DNA from: Epiperipatus broadwayi
Taxonomy: Eukaryota > Onychophora > Udeonychophora > Euonychophora > Peripatidae
Length of the DNA stretch: 64,000 bases
Direction: 5' to 3'
Assembly (NCBI GenBank): GCA_028023455.1
Contig: JAQFVV010000043.1
Span: 2,665,483 to 2,729,482, forward strand
Part shown: positions 1 through 13,000 of the stretch, one piece after another
Position numbering within the stretch: the first letter of the stretch is position 1
Layout: every line of letters begins with the position of its first letter
The notes under the pieces: model-generated
Told to the model about the DNA's origin: nothing
Databases searched by the model: none
The model's input: the letters and a program-made list of their open reading frames with translations, nothing else
Made by a program: the position numbers and the translations under genes

Positions 1-2917
1 ATTTTAGAATTAAAAAACTGAATTCAAACCTTACATTTAGGTTGCCTAATAATTAAGTATTTTAAATTTATTCACTCACAATAAATTGAATAAAGCTAAC
101 AATAATTAAAGATAGGGCTTAAAATAATAGATAAATGAATGGTTGAATAAATGGATAAATATAATATTTAGTTTTAACATTTATTTGTTTTAAAGTATTA
201 AGGTCTGATTTAAAAAGACAATATAAAATTATATTTGAAGCAACTTTTGTGAGTTAAAATGAATGGCAAATAAACGTATTAAATATTATGGATAATATTT
301 ATTTTATTTCAAGTATAATGTAAATTTCAATTATGTAATATATTTTATTTCTAATGCTTAAAATTGTGAATAATTATTGTAACAAAAAATATCCAATTTT
401 ATTGTCTAGGTAGGGATTAATTTATTTTTAAAAAGCTGATAATTACATTTTTTGTTAGCAACCTTTCTTGGTTTCAGTAGAATGTGGATTCGAATTAATA
501 AAGGGAAGTGGGCATAGATTTAAATGCCAATAATCAGTGTTTTAAAATAGTCATCTGACTGACACCTGCACACACACTTCACTTCAATACTTCAATTTTT
601 AATCATTTTTGTTTATTACTTTCATATTTTAAAACTTCAATTTTAATAAAAGTGTAATTTTATTTAAACCTTTTATTTTCTTAGCTTAAAGTAATGTTAG
701 GCTAAAATTTAAATTATCTAGGGACAAAGTCTGAATAGGCATTCAAGGAACAAGAAATCTTCATTCCAGCCAGCTTTATTGGTAAAATTAATTAAATATT
801 ATAATGGTTAAAATTTTAATAGTTTAACTTCGTGCACTAGGAAAGATAGACATTATTATTGTCACCATTACAATATACAGACTTATCAATTTTAAAACAT
901 TTAAATGAGTGTTTCATATTTAAGTTTGCTGTAAAATATTTGAAACTCTTCACAGCAATAACAATAATGTTTTTAAAAGTATTGAATAACTATACTAGTT
1001 TTCCTGAGAATAATTTTACTATGATGAATATATTACTAGTTGTCTATAAATTATTTTCATGTCTGCAAGAAAGAAAGAAAAAATATTTGAAGTTATTATA
1101 TTGCTGAAATAAGACAATTGTTTGTGCTGTTATTTTAACGAAACATTATTATTTTCTAACAGCATAAAAGAAGATTCATTTATTATGTCTACTTCTACCA
1201 GGAGGAAAGAAATCAATTTCTTGGAACCGGGGAAGTGAAATAATTGACACATTATAAACGTTTAACAAATATCACTATAAAATGGATATATAAAATATTT
1301 CTAAAAATAATATATTTAAATTGAATTTCAATGAACTTTTTCTGAATTATTTTATGAAACCCTGCATACTCTCTTATCATTGTTATGGAAACTGCTGTAA
1401 TTTTAAACTGATATTTGAAAAGAAATATTTGTGCTGAATACTCCTTTATTACTGCTAATTAATAAAATGCTCTTAAAGGATTAAGTGTTGAATACCTAAT
1501 TTTAAATATGAAGAAACATTTTATTGCAACTTAATAAATATTTATTATTGTTTAATCCACGAAATCCTGCTCAGTGAATGGCTGTACTTACTTAATTTAG
1601 TAGCATTATTTATTTTGAATCTTATTTAAAGATAACTATAAAGTGCTTTATACTTTAATTATGTTATATTTGTGCATTGGATATGTTTCCTGTCCACAAA
1701 CACTGTACCTGTTCCTTTTAATGGTTTAAGGGTAGAAAAACAGAAGAAACAAAAGGACTTTTATTTTGAAATGGTAAAAGGATTAATGTTCTTTATTTAT
1801 GTTTATGATTATGCATACCATGTTTTTTATTTCGGATGCATATTATTTTACTCGTTTTATATGCTATTTTTAGAAATAATTTTTGGCTTAAAGTTCTCAG
1901 AATATCAGTGTATGATATGTGCATACTTTGAAATAGTATGTTTTTCCTTTTTCATATGAATTATTTATTTATGAAAGGTATATTATTATGCTGTATGCAG
2001 TATAACTAGATGTATGCTATTATTTTATTTTATTGCTTTATTGCCTAATTTTAACTAAACTGTTTAGCATTAATTATTATTTATCATCTTTCACATCCGT
2101 TAGTTATAGTATTTTTGCTTAGACAGTGTAGCGTTAGTTTATTTATTTAGGAATGATAACTTTGCAAAATTGTTAGAGATTGTGCAAATATTGTTAGAGA
2201 TTGTAGATTAATCTCTCTCACCAGTTTATTGAGATATTTTGTAAGAATTTTATTAATCTTATTGTAACCAAAGCATGTGATGCTTTAATAAGGTAATTCT
2301 TATTTAGTATTTCTGATCCTGATGTGTTTTCTCATCATTTTTTGTCTAGTGACAAAGTCCTAGATCATTTTATTAATGCCCTCAAAGATAAGTGCACTTA
2401 TTTATGAGCTATGCCATCGTATGTTTACTTTGCCTTTTCTCAGTTATTGCAATATGAATCTGGTTTGTTGTTCGTCATGTATTTTGTACAGCATGTGTAA
2501 TATTTTGCCATGACTATTCTGGCAGTTAAGTTGTTATCAAAATTTTGAGTAATGCCACCCTTACCTCTTGTAGTATTCGTGGTTATTTAGATGTGAATTA
2601 TATATTGTTGATGTGTAGGACCTGTATTTAAGTGTTGCTGAGTTAGAAAATAAATATGATAAATAACTAATTTTAAATTGTATCTTGGGCGTAAATAGAT
2701 AATATACATATTTCTTATCATTCCTTTATCGCTGGATTCGTAAGCTTGTGTTTTCAAGTAATGTTAAATATTCATAAAAGGGAAGCTATTCATGAAAAGG
2801 ATACTATTGTTGTGTGAATGCTTTAATATGTGAGAACTTTTGAGAATTTAAATTTATTTTGATTTACTAGATAATTTTTACTTGGTCAAATTTATTTATT
2901 TTTCATAAATCCATTTG
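1..2917. other. A+T-rich non-coding sequence, nothing recognised
   Basis: Only short open frames occur (for example at 859-1107 and 1672-1959). They translate to low-complexity F/Y/L/K-rich peptides typical of chance frames in A+T-rich DNA. No motif, inverted repeat or transposon end was recognised. It may be an upstream WRNIP1 intron, because exon A needs earlier exons. Confidence 0.5.
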
Positions 2918-3519
2918 TAATTTTAATCTTTTATAAACAAGGTAAAACTCTCCATACAGTAGTGCCATCCTGTACCAACCAGAGTAATCAATGGATGCCA
3001 GAAGGCTTGTGCATAAAATCCCTATCTAATGCCTACTCATCCAAAATCCCCAGATTAGTTTTTGGCTTGTGTTTTTTGTCAGTGAGGAGCTTTGAATCTG
3101 AGAGCACTGCACCTAGATCTTAGGATCTAATGCAACCCTCCAGCAACCATCTTTTATCTCTACTTAACTATAAAACTATGAGAATGAAATTGAAAACACA
3201 AAAATATTTTCAATCTAAGCTCAATATCTTATATAGTCATATGGGTCTGAACTCAGTTCAGCACCCATACATTTTGGTGTCTTTGGCTCTTTAACAGCCA
3301 TAGCCACCACTGACGAAGGCCACGAGCCAGAAACTAGTCTGGGGATATTGGATGAGTAGGCATCAGATAGGGATTTTATGCACAAGCCTTCTGGCTGACA
3401 TTGATTACTCCGGTTGGCACAGGATGGCACTACTGTATGGAGAGTTTTGCCTTGTTTATAAACAATTATGTGCTAGTATAAGTGATGGTGATAATGTGAT
3501 GCTTAATAATTTTAATCTT
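2918..3519. mobile_element. Hammerhead-type foldback element, copy 1
   Basis: The insertion is flanked by a perfect 13-bp direct repeat, TAATTTTAATCTT (2918-2930 and 3507-3519). The body (2931-3506) is a foldback: the left arm (~2931-3086) is the reverse complement of the right arm (~3312-3465), joined by the middle of the ~440-nt unit. Both arms carry the ribozyme region. On the minus strand the core is mutated (CTGACAA). On the plus strand CTGACGA, the GGC/GCC stem, GAAAC and AGTC are intact (3309-3343), but the upstream stem I strand was lost at the inversion junction. The ~15 copies in the window share this architecture. Confidence 0.85.
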
Positions 3520-3909
3520 CTGATATATTTTTGAAAGAAAATAATGTTTGTGAAAGCCCTTTGTAACTTGTCATTATTTGTTTTTCTATGAAATAAATAT
3601 TTGTTTTTTTTATTAAGAAATTTCTTATAATCAATTTTCCATATCATCTACTCATTAACCAGACAGGTAAATAATGATAAAAAGATTATAAATTATCTTA
3701 AAAAGTTTGTTGTAAGAATGCATGAGCATTGAAATTAATATGTTATTTTACTGAATTATATTTTAGCGCTAGAATTACATCTAAGAAAGATGTATTTTAC
3801 TTAATTATTCGAGATCATTTCAGTCAATTTGGTGTGCTTATTAAAAAAACACCGTGTTTATTTATTTAAAAAATATTTTCCATAAATATTAAATCATATT
3901 TGTTATTTC

Positions 3910-4015
3910 ATGATGAATTTATATTATGAAAGTACGCTCTCTGTATTACATTTTTGTAAATATAAGCTTATAAAAGAAAGTCACATTACATATGACTTGC
4001 TTTATTGATAATGAT
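3910..4015 (-). repeat. Remnant related to foldback family 2
   Basis: The reverse complement contains AAAGCAAGTCATATG, a TTTTATAAGCTTATATTTAC stretch and a GTAATACAGAGAGC stretch. All are shared in order with 49280-49340, and more loosely with the left arm of the family-2 foldback at 33067. No ribozyme core remains. The rest of 3520-4979 holds nothing I recognise. Confidence 0.5.
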
Positions 4016-4979
4016 AAGTAGATTTATTCTATAGTATTTAGAGTTGTTATAAAATCCCTTACCCATAATTAATATCTGAATGTCATTCTAAATTAAGATA
4101 TCATGTTGTGTTTTATTGTAAATAATCGTATTATTGTTATTATAACTGTGATAAGACATTAATTTAGGGGTAAGTATATATCTTACTTATTTACTAGGAT
4201 TTCATTCTATATTAAATAGATCTTAAGAATAAGAGAGGATTTATTTTATGATTAAAATCAATCATATTACTCCAAGATACCATAATTTATTTCATAAACT
4301 ATGTTATTTAAAAAGTATTGTGATAAAGAAGAATTTTCAAAGATAATAATCTTTGTGGCAAAGATTTAAGAGAACACTTAAATTTTATAAAATATGTTTC
4401 ATCTGATCATAGAAATGTGATACTTAAGAAATGGATAAGAAAGATGGCAGTGGTAGTAGATGTTTGTAAGAGAAGGATTTTAAATGTAATCTCAATGGCA
4501 TATGCTTGCAATATCAAGAGTCTTGTATTTGTACTAGAGCGAGTCGAGAATTCTCCTTTTAAGTTATTGATAATATTGCTGTATATTTTAATATCTTATT
4601 GTAATTTCTTATCCTTGTATCTCTTCTTATTGTGGCATATGGTATTTATATTTTATAAACCCACTAAGCTTAGCTAACACCAGGTTACAATTTGGTGGTT
4701 TTCTCATTTGTAGCTTTTCGGTCTTTCCTAATTAAGTGTACAATATATATAGATATATTTGTACTCCGTGCATTAGTTTATATAATTATCATAAACATTA
4801 ACTTTTTATTGCTTATCTTTATATCTTTTTTTTTTATTCTCTGAAATTGGTATAGGCATAATTATTTATGAGTAGCTGTTTATAATGTTGATGTATTTTT
4901 ATATTTGTCCTACGCATTTTACAGGTAAATCATATCAAATGTTTTTTTGAGTCTTTCATCTTGTTCTCAATAATAATAT

Positions 4980-5140
4980 ACATTAAACCATCAAAGCTCT
5001 TTATTACTCTTTTATATGCTTATATTACAACCCCTAATAGTTTCGATTACACCAGCAATCTTCTTCAGAATTTTTATTTATAATTCTAAACCGGGGGTTA
5101 TAATATAAGCATTGTAAAACAGTAATAAAGAGCTTAGGAT
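4980..5140. repeat. Inverted repeat with a hammerhead-like motif
   Basis: Left arm 4997-5028 (AAGCTCTTTATTACT, GCTTATATTACAACCCC) is repeated inverted at 5094-5138. Read on the minus strand, 5041-5068 gives CTGAAGA, a stem II of GATT/AATC with an extra A before it, then GAAAC. This resembles the termini of Penelope-like elements, which often hold hammerhead motifs. Stem I and stem III pair poorly here, so this is a remnant at best. Confidence 0.45.
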
Positions 5141-5482
5141 GATAATACTATTATATGGATTTGTTAATGCAGTAAGAAAGATAAAGTTATAATAATATAC
5201 ATTCTATTTTATGATCAACGATGTATAATACTGTGGAGTTTTGAAATATAAGTCAAGTAAAACGTTTTTAAATCTTGCAAATTGGAATTAAAAAAAAAAA
5301 AAACATTTGATATTTTTTACTTCGAAACTTAGATTAAAGATAACATTTTTGTGTACTATGGAAATTTAATCTGGGTTTGTTTGCAAATTATTATATTATA
5401 TAAAATTGATAACATTCTATCCAAAGCTAGCTGTTCGATTGGATTTTTTTTATTCGCTTTTTAAGAAATAAGTTTGATATTG

Positions 5483-5863
5483 TTAATACATCATTAAAAC
5501 ATGCTAAACTCTCCATACTGTAGTGCCACTCAGTGCAAGCCAGAGTAATCGATGGATGCCAGAAGGCTTGTGCATAAAATCCCCATCTAGTGCCTACTCA
5601 TCCAATATCACCAGACTAGTTTCTGGCTTATGGTCTTCGTCAGTGAGGAGCCTTGGATCTGAGAGCACTGCATCTAGTCTGGGGATATTGGATGAGTAGG
5701 CACTAGATGGGGATTTTATGCACAGCCTTCTGGCATCCATTGATTACTCTAGCTTGCTGTGTGTGGCAATATATATAGTAAGTTTTGCCTGTTTTAACAA
5801 CAGTTATACAAAAGCATAAGAGGAGGCGGTCATGTGATGTTTATTGGCTTAATACATCATTAA
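5483..5863. mobile_element. Hammerhead-type foldback element, copy 2
   Basis: Flanked by a perfect 15-bp direct repeat TTAATACATCATTAA (5483-5497 and 5849-5863). The left half is in minus orientation and carries a ribozyme region; the right half is in plus orientation, runs through ATTTTATGCACA and AGTTTTGCC, and ends at GTGATGTTTATTGGC. Left and right halves join at 5671, where the right half lacks its CTGANGA. Confidence 0.85.
5600..5658 (-). ncRNA. Hammerhead ribozyme, weakened copy
   Basis: Minus strand. CTGACGA, GAAAC and the TAGTC cleavage site are intact, and the outer stem I ATCCAA/TTGGAT is kept. Stem II is GAC/GCC with one mismatch, and the inner stem I has one mismatch (CCTC against GGTG). 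Activity is doubtful. Confidence 0.55.
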
Positions 5864-6350
5864 TGAATTGGTCTTTTGCCCTCTAATAATAAACACTTGT
5901 ATACACCTCATATTCATATATATATATATACATCACATCATAATTAATAATAAAGTTGCATGTTCAGAATTTTTTAACAGGAATTTTAAAGATTCATAAT
6001 ATATAATTATATAAATTGATAAACTTTTTTTTAATGAATTGCTTTCTGAAAGTTTAGAATTTAGTTTGTAATATATTTAGGTAACAAAGCAAAAAAATGT
6101 TTAAACTTTTGCCATGGACCCCCCCCCCCCTCTCAACATTTGACATACACATATCCATACACACATTTGTGTTGTTCATATTTGTATATGTGTATATATA
6201 CATGAACATAGTCATTTTATTTTGATTTACAATGTTTCTATCTAACAAAGAGTAATTTAAAAATTTTTCTATTTCTTATGATCAACTATATATAATATAC
6301 CTTCAAAATAATTTTAACTCATCTAAAGCATATTTGGATTTTAACCAATC
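5864..6350. other. Non-coding, simple repeats only
   Basis: Contains a short AT dinucleotide run near 5918-5932 and a C homopolymer tract at about 6120-6130 next to CT-rich sequence. No gene or element ends were recognised. The minus frame at 6054-6248 is low complexity and considered spurious. Confidence 0.5.
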
Positions 6351-6354
6351 AAAT

Positions 6355-8145
6355 GGATAAACTGGATTTAAAAGTGGTTTTATTATAGATCTCACATCCA
6401 AGTATTAAGAGAAGTTATAAAAAGGAACAATGAATATGAGTTGTCATTATGCTTAGAATGTGCAGATTATAAATAGTGATTAAATCATTGGATCATCAAG
6501 ATATAGATTTGGATTATTGTCATAATCTGAAGAATATTTATCAGAATATAACAGCAATGATTAGATGATACTCAGAAGATTAGCATTAAAACAGGCAAAA
6601 CTCATACGTATTGCCACACACAGCAAGCTAAAGTAATCAATGGATGCCAGAAGGCTTGTGCATAAAATCCCCATCTAGTGCCTACTCATCCAATCTCCCC
6701 AGACTAGTTTCTGGCTTGTGACCTTCGTCATTGAGGAGCCTTGGATCTGAGAGCACTGCACCTAGATTTTAGGGTCTAATGCAATTCTCCAGAAGCCACC
6801 TTTTATCTCCATTTAACTACAAAACCATGAGTCCTAAACTGAAAACACCTTAATGTTTTTAATCCAAGCCTATCAGCTTATATAGTCATATGGGTCTGAT
6901 CCCAGTTCAGTACCCATACATCTTGGTGTCTTTGGTTCTTTAATAACCATAGCCACCACTATCCTATTAGGCAGAATTAGTTTTAAGCCAATAAACATCA
7001 CATGACCATCACTTCTTATGCTTGTGTATAACTTGTTAAAACAGGGAAAACTCACTATACGTATTGCCACACACAGCCAGAAACTAGTATGGGGATATTG
7101 GACGAGTAGGCACTAGATGGGGATTTTATGCACCAGCCTTCTGGCATCCATTGATTGCTTTAGCTTGCTGTGTGTGGCAATACGTATAGTGAGTTTTGCC
7201 TATTTTAACAACAGTTATACAAAAGCATAAGAAGTGGTGGTCATGTGATGTTTATTGGCTTAAGATTAGCATTAAGAAGGGTATACAACATTCCATATCT
7301 CCAAAACTTTTATAGCAGTTTTGGAAGAAGTATTTTAAGTTTAAAATGGAAAGCTAAGGAAGTAAAAGCGAACAGAGATTATCTACATTTTGCAGATGAT
7401 ATGATTGTTTTTGCAAATAATGTTTCAGAGTTTCAGGAAATGTTGCAAGAATTATCAGATCAAAGTAAGATAGTAGGACTAAAGGTAAATGTTAAAAAGT
7501 CTAAATAAATGATCAATAGATTTTTTTCAAAAAATAATAATGGTCGATAATCGGAATTAGAAGAAGTTAAACTGTTTCAAATACCTTGGTCAGATTATGA
7601 ATACAGGTGGATGAAATCTTAATCATGGAATCAAATTTGGATGGAATGCTTTTTGGTGGAAATTAATATTAAAAGGAAATATGACCGTAGGAATGTTTTT
7701 GGTGGAAATTAATATTAAAAGGAAATATGACCATATGTTGAAAAGGCAGGTTTTTAATTGATGTTTGCTAATTCCCACTTATGGATCTGATATATGAACG
7801 CTTAATGAATAGTTAGACCACTAATTTGGAGAGAGATATATTAGGAGTAATAAGAAGAGATCAAAAATAAAATATATGGTTGAGAGAACAAATAATTATC
7901 ACTGATATCATTGAAAGAATTTAGAATGACATGGAGCTTGTTTGGACATGTTGCTAGAAGAAATGATTATAGGTGGAAATCTTGATCCCAAAAGTTTATA
8001 AAAATCCTAGAAAAAGATCATATGTGAGATGGATGGATGGAATAAGGAAGTTTTCTGTTATATTGTGAAGAAAAGAGGTTAGAGAACTGAAAAACTGAAT
8101 TAAATTTGGAGAGACTTTCATCCTGAAGTAGGTCAATAATGGTTG
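6355..8145 (+). mobile_element. Decayed RTE-type LINE, split by a foldback insertion
   Basis: 6355-6590 matches the RT region of the better copy at 55930-56190 (AGFKSGF, then LREVI, then YELSLCL). The match resumes at 7263 with VRQ-SISPKLF-like sequence, then LKWKAKEVKAN and LHFADDMIVFANN, where FADD is the catalytic motif C of reverse transcriptase. It then reads GLKVNVKKSK and, much mutated, the C-terminal region to the tail at about 8145. Many stops and a partial duplication near 7640-7740 (AAATTAATATTAAAAGGAAA twice) show it is dead. A foldback element sits between the two parts at 6590-7261. Confidence 0.8.
6576..7275. mobile_element. Hammerhead-type foldback element, copy 3 (nested in LINE)
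   Basis: A perfect 14-bp target duplication AAGATTAGCATTAA lies at 6576-6589 and 7262-7275, and removing the insert restores the LINE alignment. The left part is a nearly full unit in minus orientation; the ribozyme at about 6680-6745 has ATGACGA in place of CTGACGA. At ~7045-7085 a short second start of the unit appears, then a plus-oriented part from CCAGAAACTAG to ATTGGCTTAA. The insertion is therefore younger than the LINE. Confidence 0.85.
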
Positions 8146-9886
8146 AAAATGAAGTCTTTAGTACACTCTTTACAATACACCTTAAATAGAATCACTAGTT
8201 CCTAATTTTAACTATGTGTGCCACTACTGAGTGAGTTTTCAGTTATGGAATGAAATATATATGGTGTTAAGATAGTGTAATGTCCATGGTATCTTTGGGG
8301 TTTATATGATTTAATTATCTTGTATTCAGTAACCAAATTGTGTTCAATTTATTAATTTTAACATCAGAACATTTTAGTTAATTTTATCGATGCAATTATC
8401 TTTCCTGTTCTCACGATCCCCCTCTTGCTTAAAGTAATTACCTGAATAATAGGGAAGAGCAAAACAGTTTTTAATTTGTTTGAAAGGCATCAGGACTTCG
8501 TATGAAAGTCCACTGGCCTACTCCCCCTATACTGTCAATTATTATCGTAAACTATTTAAAATGACCGGAGAATTGTATTTTACAGTACAGCATTGGCAAT
8601 TTATTTGCTCAGGTATTAACAGTTGAATTTAAATGAATTTAAACTATTTATAATTAATAGCTAAAAAAACAACGTAAGTTATGTACACATTTATTAATAC
8701 AAAATAAAACATCATAATATCATTAAGAGAATAAATATCAGAGAAATAACTTGTGGTTAAGAAATACCAATAAGATTTGATTTTAATTATTATGGCTTAG
8801 TACGGCATTTTATCCTGTTTAGAGTTTGAGAAATAGTAATCACTTTTAATTTATAATAAAATTTTCTACTGGTAGGTTTGAAAGTTCATTGTCTTGTATC
8901 TTTAGCCATGCATGGAATTATCTTGTGGGAATCCGCGGTTCAATATCCTTGTCGCTTGTAGGTAGTCCAAGTTCCGTTAAAAGATATCTTCACTCGGAGA
9001 TTTAATGACTTCCAGGGAAGCAATACTGGCAAACAAACTTCTGCTCTCACATCTTAATATGACATACATATTAGTGTAAGTAGCTTTTTGATCATTTCCA
9101 TGGATTCTCTGACGACTAAATTTTTATTTTACACTGCTTCACTTTTGAAGTTCAACAAGTAAGTAAGTAATTAAGTGATGACGCATGGTATGTTTTTTGA
9201 TTTTATAGTCTTTCCATTTTTTTTTAGTCTCTGCATATCTCTGGATAACACCTACTAACTTATACAATATTTGAAATAATTTTGTCTTCAAAATCATACT
9301 TTTCCTTCCCCTTTCTTTGGGTAGCCATCTTTAATTATCGAAGGAATGTTGTTTCATGTCTTTTCTCTTTTGTTAGGTACCACTAATTGCTTAGTAAGAA
9401 GAATTTGTTTTCTTATCTTAACCAAAATAGTTTTCCATTCTCTTTTTTTTACCTCTTTCAAAAAAAAATGTATACAACACATGCTATCTAAAATAATCGA
9501 TTACATATTTCGAAGACAAATTTCTACTCGATAATTTAGTAATTTAATTTCTAAATTGCCAATGCAAGTTGCATTATAATATAGCACAATAGTTATTGGT
9601 GCCTTTCTTCACATCGATATAAGTGATTCTATTTTTATCCTTATTTGCAGTTTGATTAAACTCTGTTCTATACATACATATATTGATAAGGAAATAAGAT
9701 TTCTTTGCATATGTGCTGCTATATATAAGAAAATAATAGGAAAGTCTTCTGAAAAGCAAATGAGCAAAAAAATTGTGTTGAAATGAATATTAATAAGCAT
9801 ATTATTACTAAATTAATATATACATAGATTTTTTTATATTTTAAATTTATTTTTTAGTTTTAATCCTTTTACCTTTTTTTTTTCAG
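8146..9886. other. WRNIP1 intron or upstream sequence, no element recognised
   Basis: Mostly A+T-rich. The interval 8880-9060 is less A+T-rich than its surroundings (GGGAATCCGCGG, TCACTCGGAG), and the minus strand has a short open stretch there (LPTSDKDIEPRIPTR). I could not assign it to a gene or element. Confidence 0.4.
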
Positions 9887-10081
9887 ACATCGCTTGCCCA
9901 TATTATTGCTAATAATAGTAAGCAAAATCAAGATAGTCGATTTGTTCAATTATCTGCAACATCATCTGGAATTTCTGAAGTAAAAGAAATTATGAAACGT
10001 GCAAAGAATGATCAAGTCATGTTCAATCGAAAAACAATTTTGTTTATAGATGAAATTCATCGATTTAATAAACTTCAGCAA
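9887..10081 (+). CDS. WRNIP1: WRNIP1 exon A: Walker A end to Walker B
   Basis: This exon has 195 nt, phase 0 at both ends. The acceptor is a T-run followed by CAG at 9884-9886 and the donor is GTAAGT at 10082. It encodes [11 protein letters not shown], the residues directly after the lysine of Walker A, then FVQLSAT, and ends with Walker [13 protein letters not shown]. The D-E pair of Walker B coordinates magnesium and activates water for ATP hydrolysis in AAA+ enzymes. The exon starts immediately after the expected GK, so a preceding exon must carry GPPGxGK. Confidence 0.93.
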
Positions 10082-13000
10082 GTAAGTGATTTTTTAAACT
10101 TTAAATGTTCGTTATACATTTATATTTTGAAGAATATCTATCCAAGTCTTATAATGTAAGAGAAAACTTTTTATTTTATATCTGATATATTTGTTACATA
10201 TCAGAAATTTAATTTCATTGGATAATTTTAGACGTCTTAAAGTCTTAATCGAGCACAATAAGTTATTATAATTTTCATAATCAATGTAATTGGACCATGA
10301 CTTTGTGCTTATCTCAGAATTTACGCTAAGCTCAGAACTCTTTTATTATACTCCAAGCAATGTATGCAAAGAAATGTGTTCATACTTAAGATGAATTTGA
10401 ATACTGTTAACTGTTTCTTTTATTTTAGTTTTTGTTTAATTATAATCTGAAAGAAGAAAAGAGAGGGAGAAAAAATTTGAACATCAGTATAAACTTTGGA
10501 AGGTATATGTAATGAGATAATTGTATTTCCTTTGATATTTACTTTTTTAAAATTATCTCTCATTATATGAATATTCATTCGTATTATGATTGCTTTAATC
10601 AATAATCTTGGGATGCATTACCAAATTCACCACTTTATTTTGCTGTAATATCTTATATAAATGCAACTTATTATCTACTACTTTGAACACTTTTTAGCAT
10701 TGATCTATACTCGTGCACAATCTTATATTTCGACTAACCTGCAGTCTTCTTCAGAACCACTTTTAAAATAAAAAATTAAGTGGCTCTGAAGAAGACTGCA
10801 GTAGTGGATAAATTGCAATCTTGGGATGTCTTTAAACATTTATGTTAAAAGATTTAGACACAGTTTCAATAGAAAAGAACATATCAAAGTCTATTACCAA
10901 AATGCTGGAAAACACAAGGTTTTTAAAGTGTGGGTTAAAAAAACCTGGGATTTCTTTGTCTTTATGACATATGCATTGGTGACTGATTCTCTTTCCATGG
11001 TTTTTTAAGAATCAATGCATGTATAACATGGCAACATACATTAGCTATTCATGACAAAAATTTTAAGTGCTGATATATTTGATCATGAATTATAACATGA
11101 ACTCATTGCATAATATTAAATTTTATTTTAAATTGTGCACAAATGGCAGCGAAGCTGTGAGCTGCTGGAATGTTAATTCTTGATGTCTGGGAAAGCATTG
11201 AAGATGATTTATGAAGACACCGAAACACACTGTCTACTTCATATTCCAAATCATGATCCAGACATGCTAGCTCTTTAAAATTTTTGTGGCAAATAGCTAA
11301 ACTTTGTTGCTTAGTAACACGTGCTGATTTAGAGACGGTGCTGCAGGCAGTTTGGAGAGCAAATCAATCACCTTTTCACTAAGACATCGTATACATTGAC
11401 TAAATGGGAATGCAAAAAGTGAAGTTTGTTATAAAAGATTAGCAGCAAAGGGAAAGAAAAAAAATATCATAACAAAGCATGATTAATGAAAGTATTTTTG
11501 AATTTTGGTTTCACAAAATATGGTTAAATTTAAAAAGAAAAATTAAATATATAAAAACATATATGTTCCATTAATTCTTATTAAGCGCGTTGTCAGCAAG
11601 CAATAATTATATAAGGCTATAACCTTAGTACATACGCCTTGTGTGCTTAATCAAAATGCTTTAGATTTGCCTATATAATTAGAAAAATAGGTTGAAGATA
11701 AGAGGCCGCTCTTATCTTTATAAAGTCGAATCTTATGTTAAGATTTGTAGAGGTCTCTCTTATAATAAAAATTAAGCACACAAGGCGTATATACTAAGGT
11801 TATAGCCTTATATAATTAATACATGTATTATGTAAACCTACAAACATAATATATTATTTATACTAAATTCTGTAAATTCTAATGATTTTAAACGTAATCG
11901 TTTAACACATACAACTGCCAATAGCCTTTTCATTAAACAATTCATTGCTACTAAGCTCTTATTCGGATATGTTCTGTGGAAAGTAGCAGTTAAAACATAT
12001 ATTAAATTATATAGCTAAACACAGAGGCTCAACTCCATGCAGTAGCATCACTCAGTGCAAGCCAGAGTAATCAATGGATGCAAGAAAGTTTGTGCATAAA
12101 ATCACCATCTAATGCCTACTCATCCAATACCCCCAGACTAGATTTTAGCTTTGTGTCTTTCATCAGTGAGGAGCCTTGGATCTGAGAGCACTGCATCTAG
12201 ATCTTAGGATCTAATGCAATCCTCCAGCAGCCACCTTTTATCTTATTAGCTAACTATAAAGCTTTGAATCCAAAATGAAATCATAAAAATGTTTCCAATT
12301 CAAGCTCATTAGCTTGTATAGTTGTATAGATCTGAACTCAGTTCAGCATCCATACTTTTTGGTTTCATTGGCTCTTTAATAACCAAACTCATCATAATCC
12401 TATTGGACAGAATTGGTATCAAACCACTAAGCATCACATGATTACCGTTCTTTATGTTTATATAAACTGTTTACACAAAGGCTAAACTCTATACAGTAGC
12501 GCCACTCATCGCAAACCAGATAGGGATTTTATGTACAAATCTTCTTTCATCCATTGATTACTCTGGCTTGCACTGAGTGACGCTACTGTGTAGAGAGTTT
12601 TGCCTCTGTGAAAAACAGCTTGTGAAAGCATAAAGAATAGTTATCATGTAATGTGTGATGGTTTAATACCAATCCTACCTAATAGGATTGCGGTGACTGG
12701 TTATTAGAGAACCAAAGACATCAAAAAGTATGGATGCCGACCTGACTTCAGATCTGTATAACTATGTAAGCTAATGAGCTTAGCTTGAAAACGTTATTGT
12801 GTTTTCATTTTGGACGAAGCTTTATACTTAGCTAAAAAAGTAAAACATGGCTGCTGGAGGGTTGCATTTGATCATAAGATGTAGATGCAGTGCTCTCAGA
12901 TCCAAGGCTCCTCACTGATGAAAGCCACAAGCTAGAAACTAGTCTGTGGATATTGGATGAGTAGGCACTAGATAGGGATTTTATGCACAAACCTTCCTGC

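Noticed and set aside
859-1959. Plus-strand frames at 859-1107 and 1672-1959
   Set aside because: Low-complexity, F/Y/L/K-rich products with no motif, in A+T-rich DNA where such frames arise by chance.
3309-3343. Plus-strand hammerhead core in copy 1
   Set aside because: Core bases are present, but the 5' strand of stem I was replaced at the inversion junction, so I did not list it as a ribozyme.
6680-6745. Minus-strand hammerhead in copy 3
   Set aside because: The first core base C3 is changed (ATGACGA), so it is not expected to be active.
1-9886. Searched for the WRNIP1 exon carrying GPPGxGK and the UBZ finger
   Set aside because: No matching reading on the plus strand was found by eye; the exon is presumably upstream of the window.
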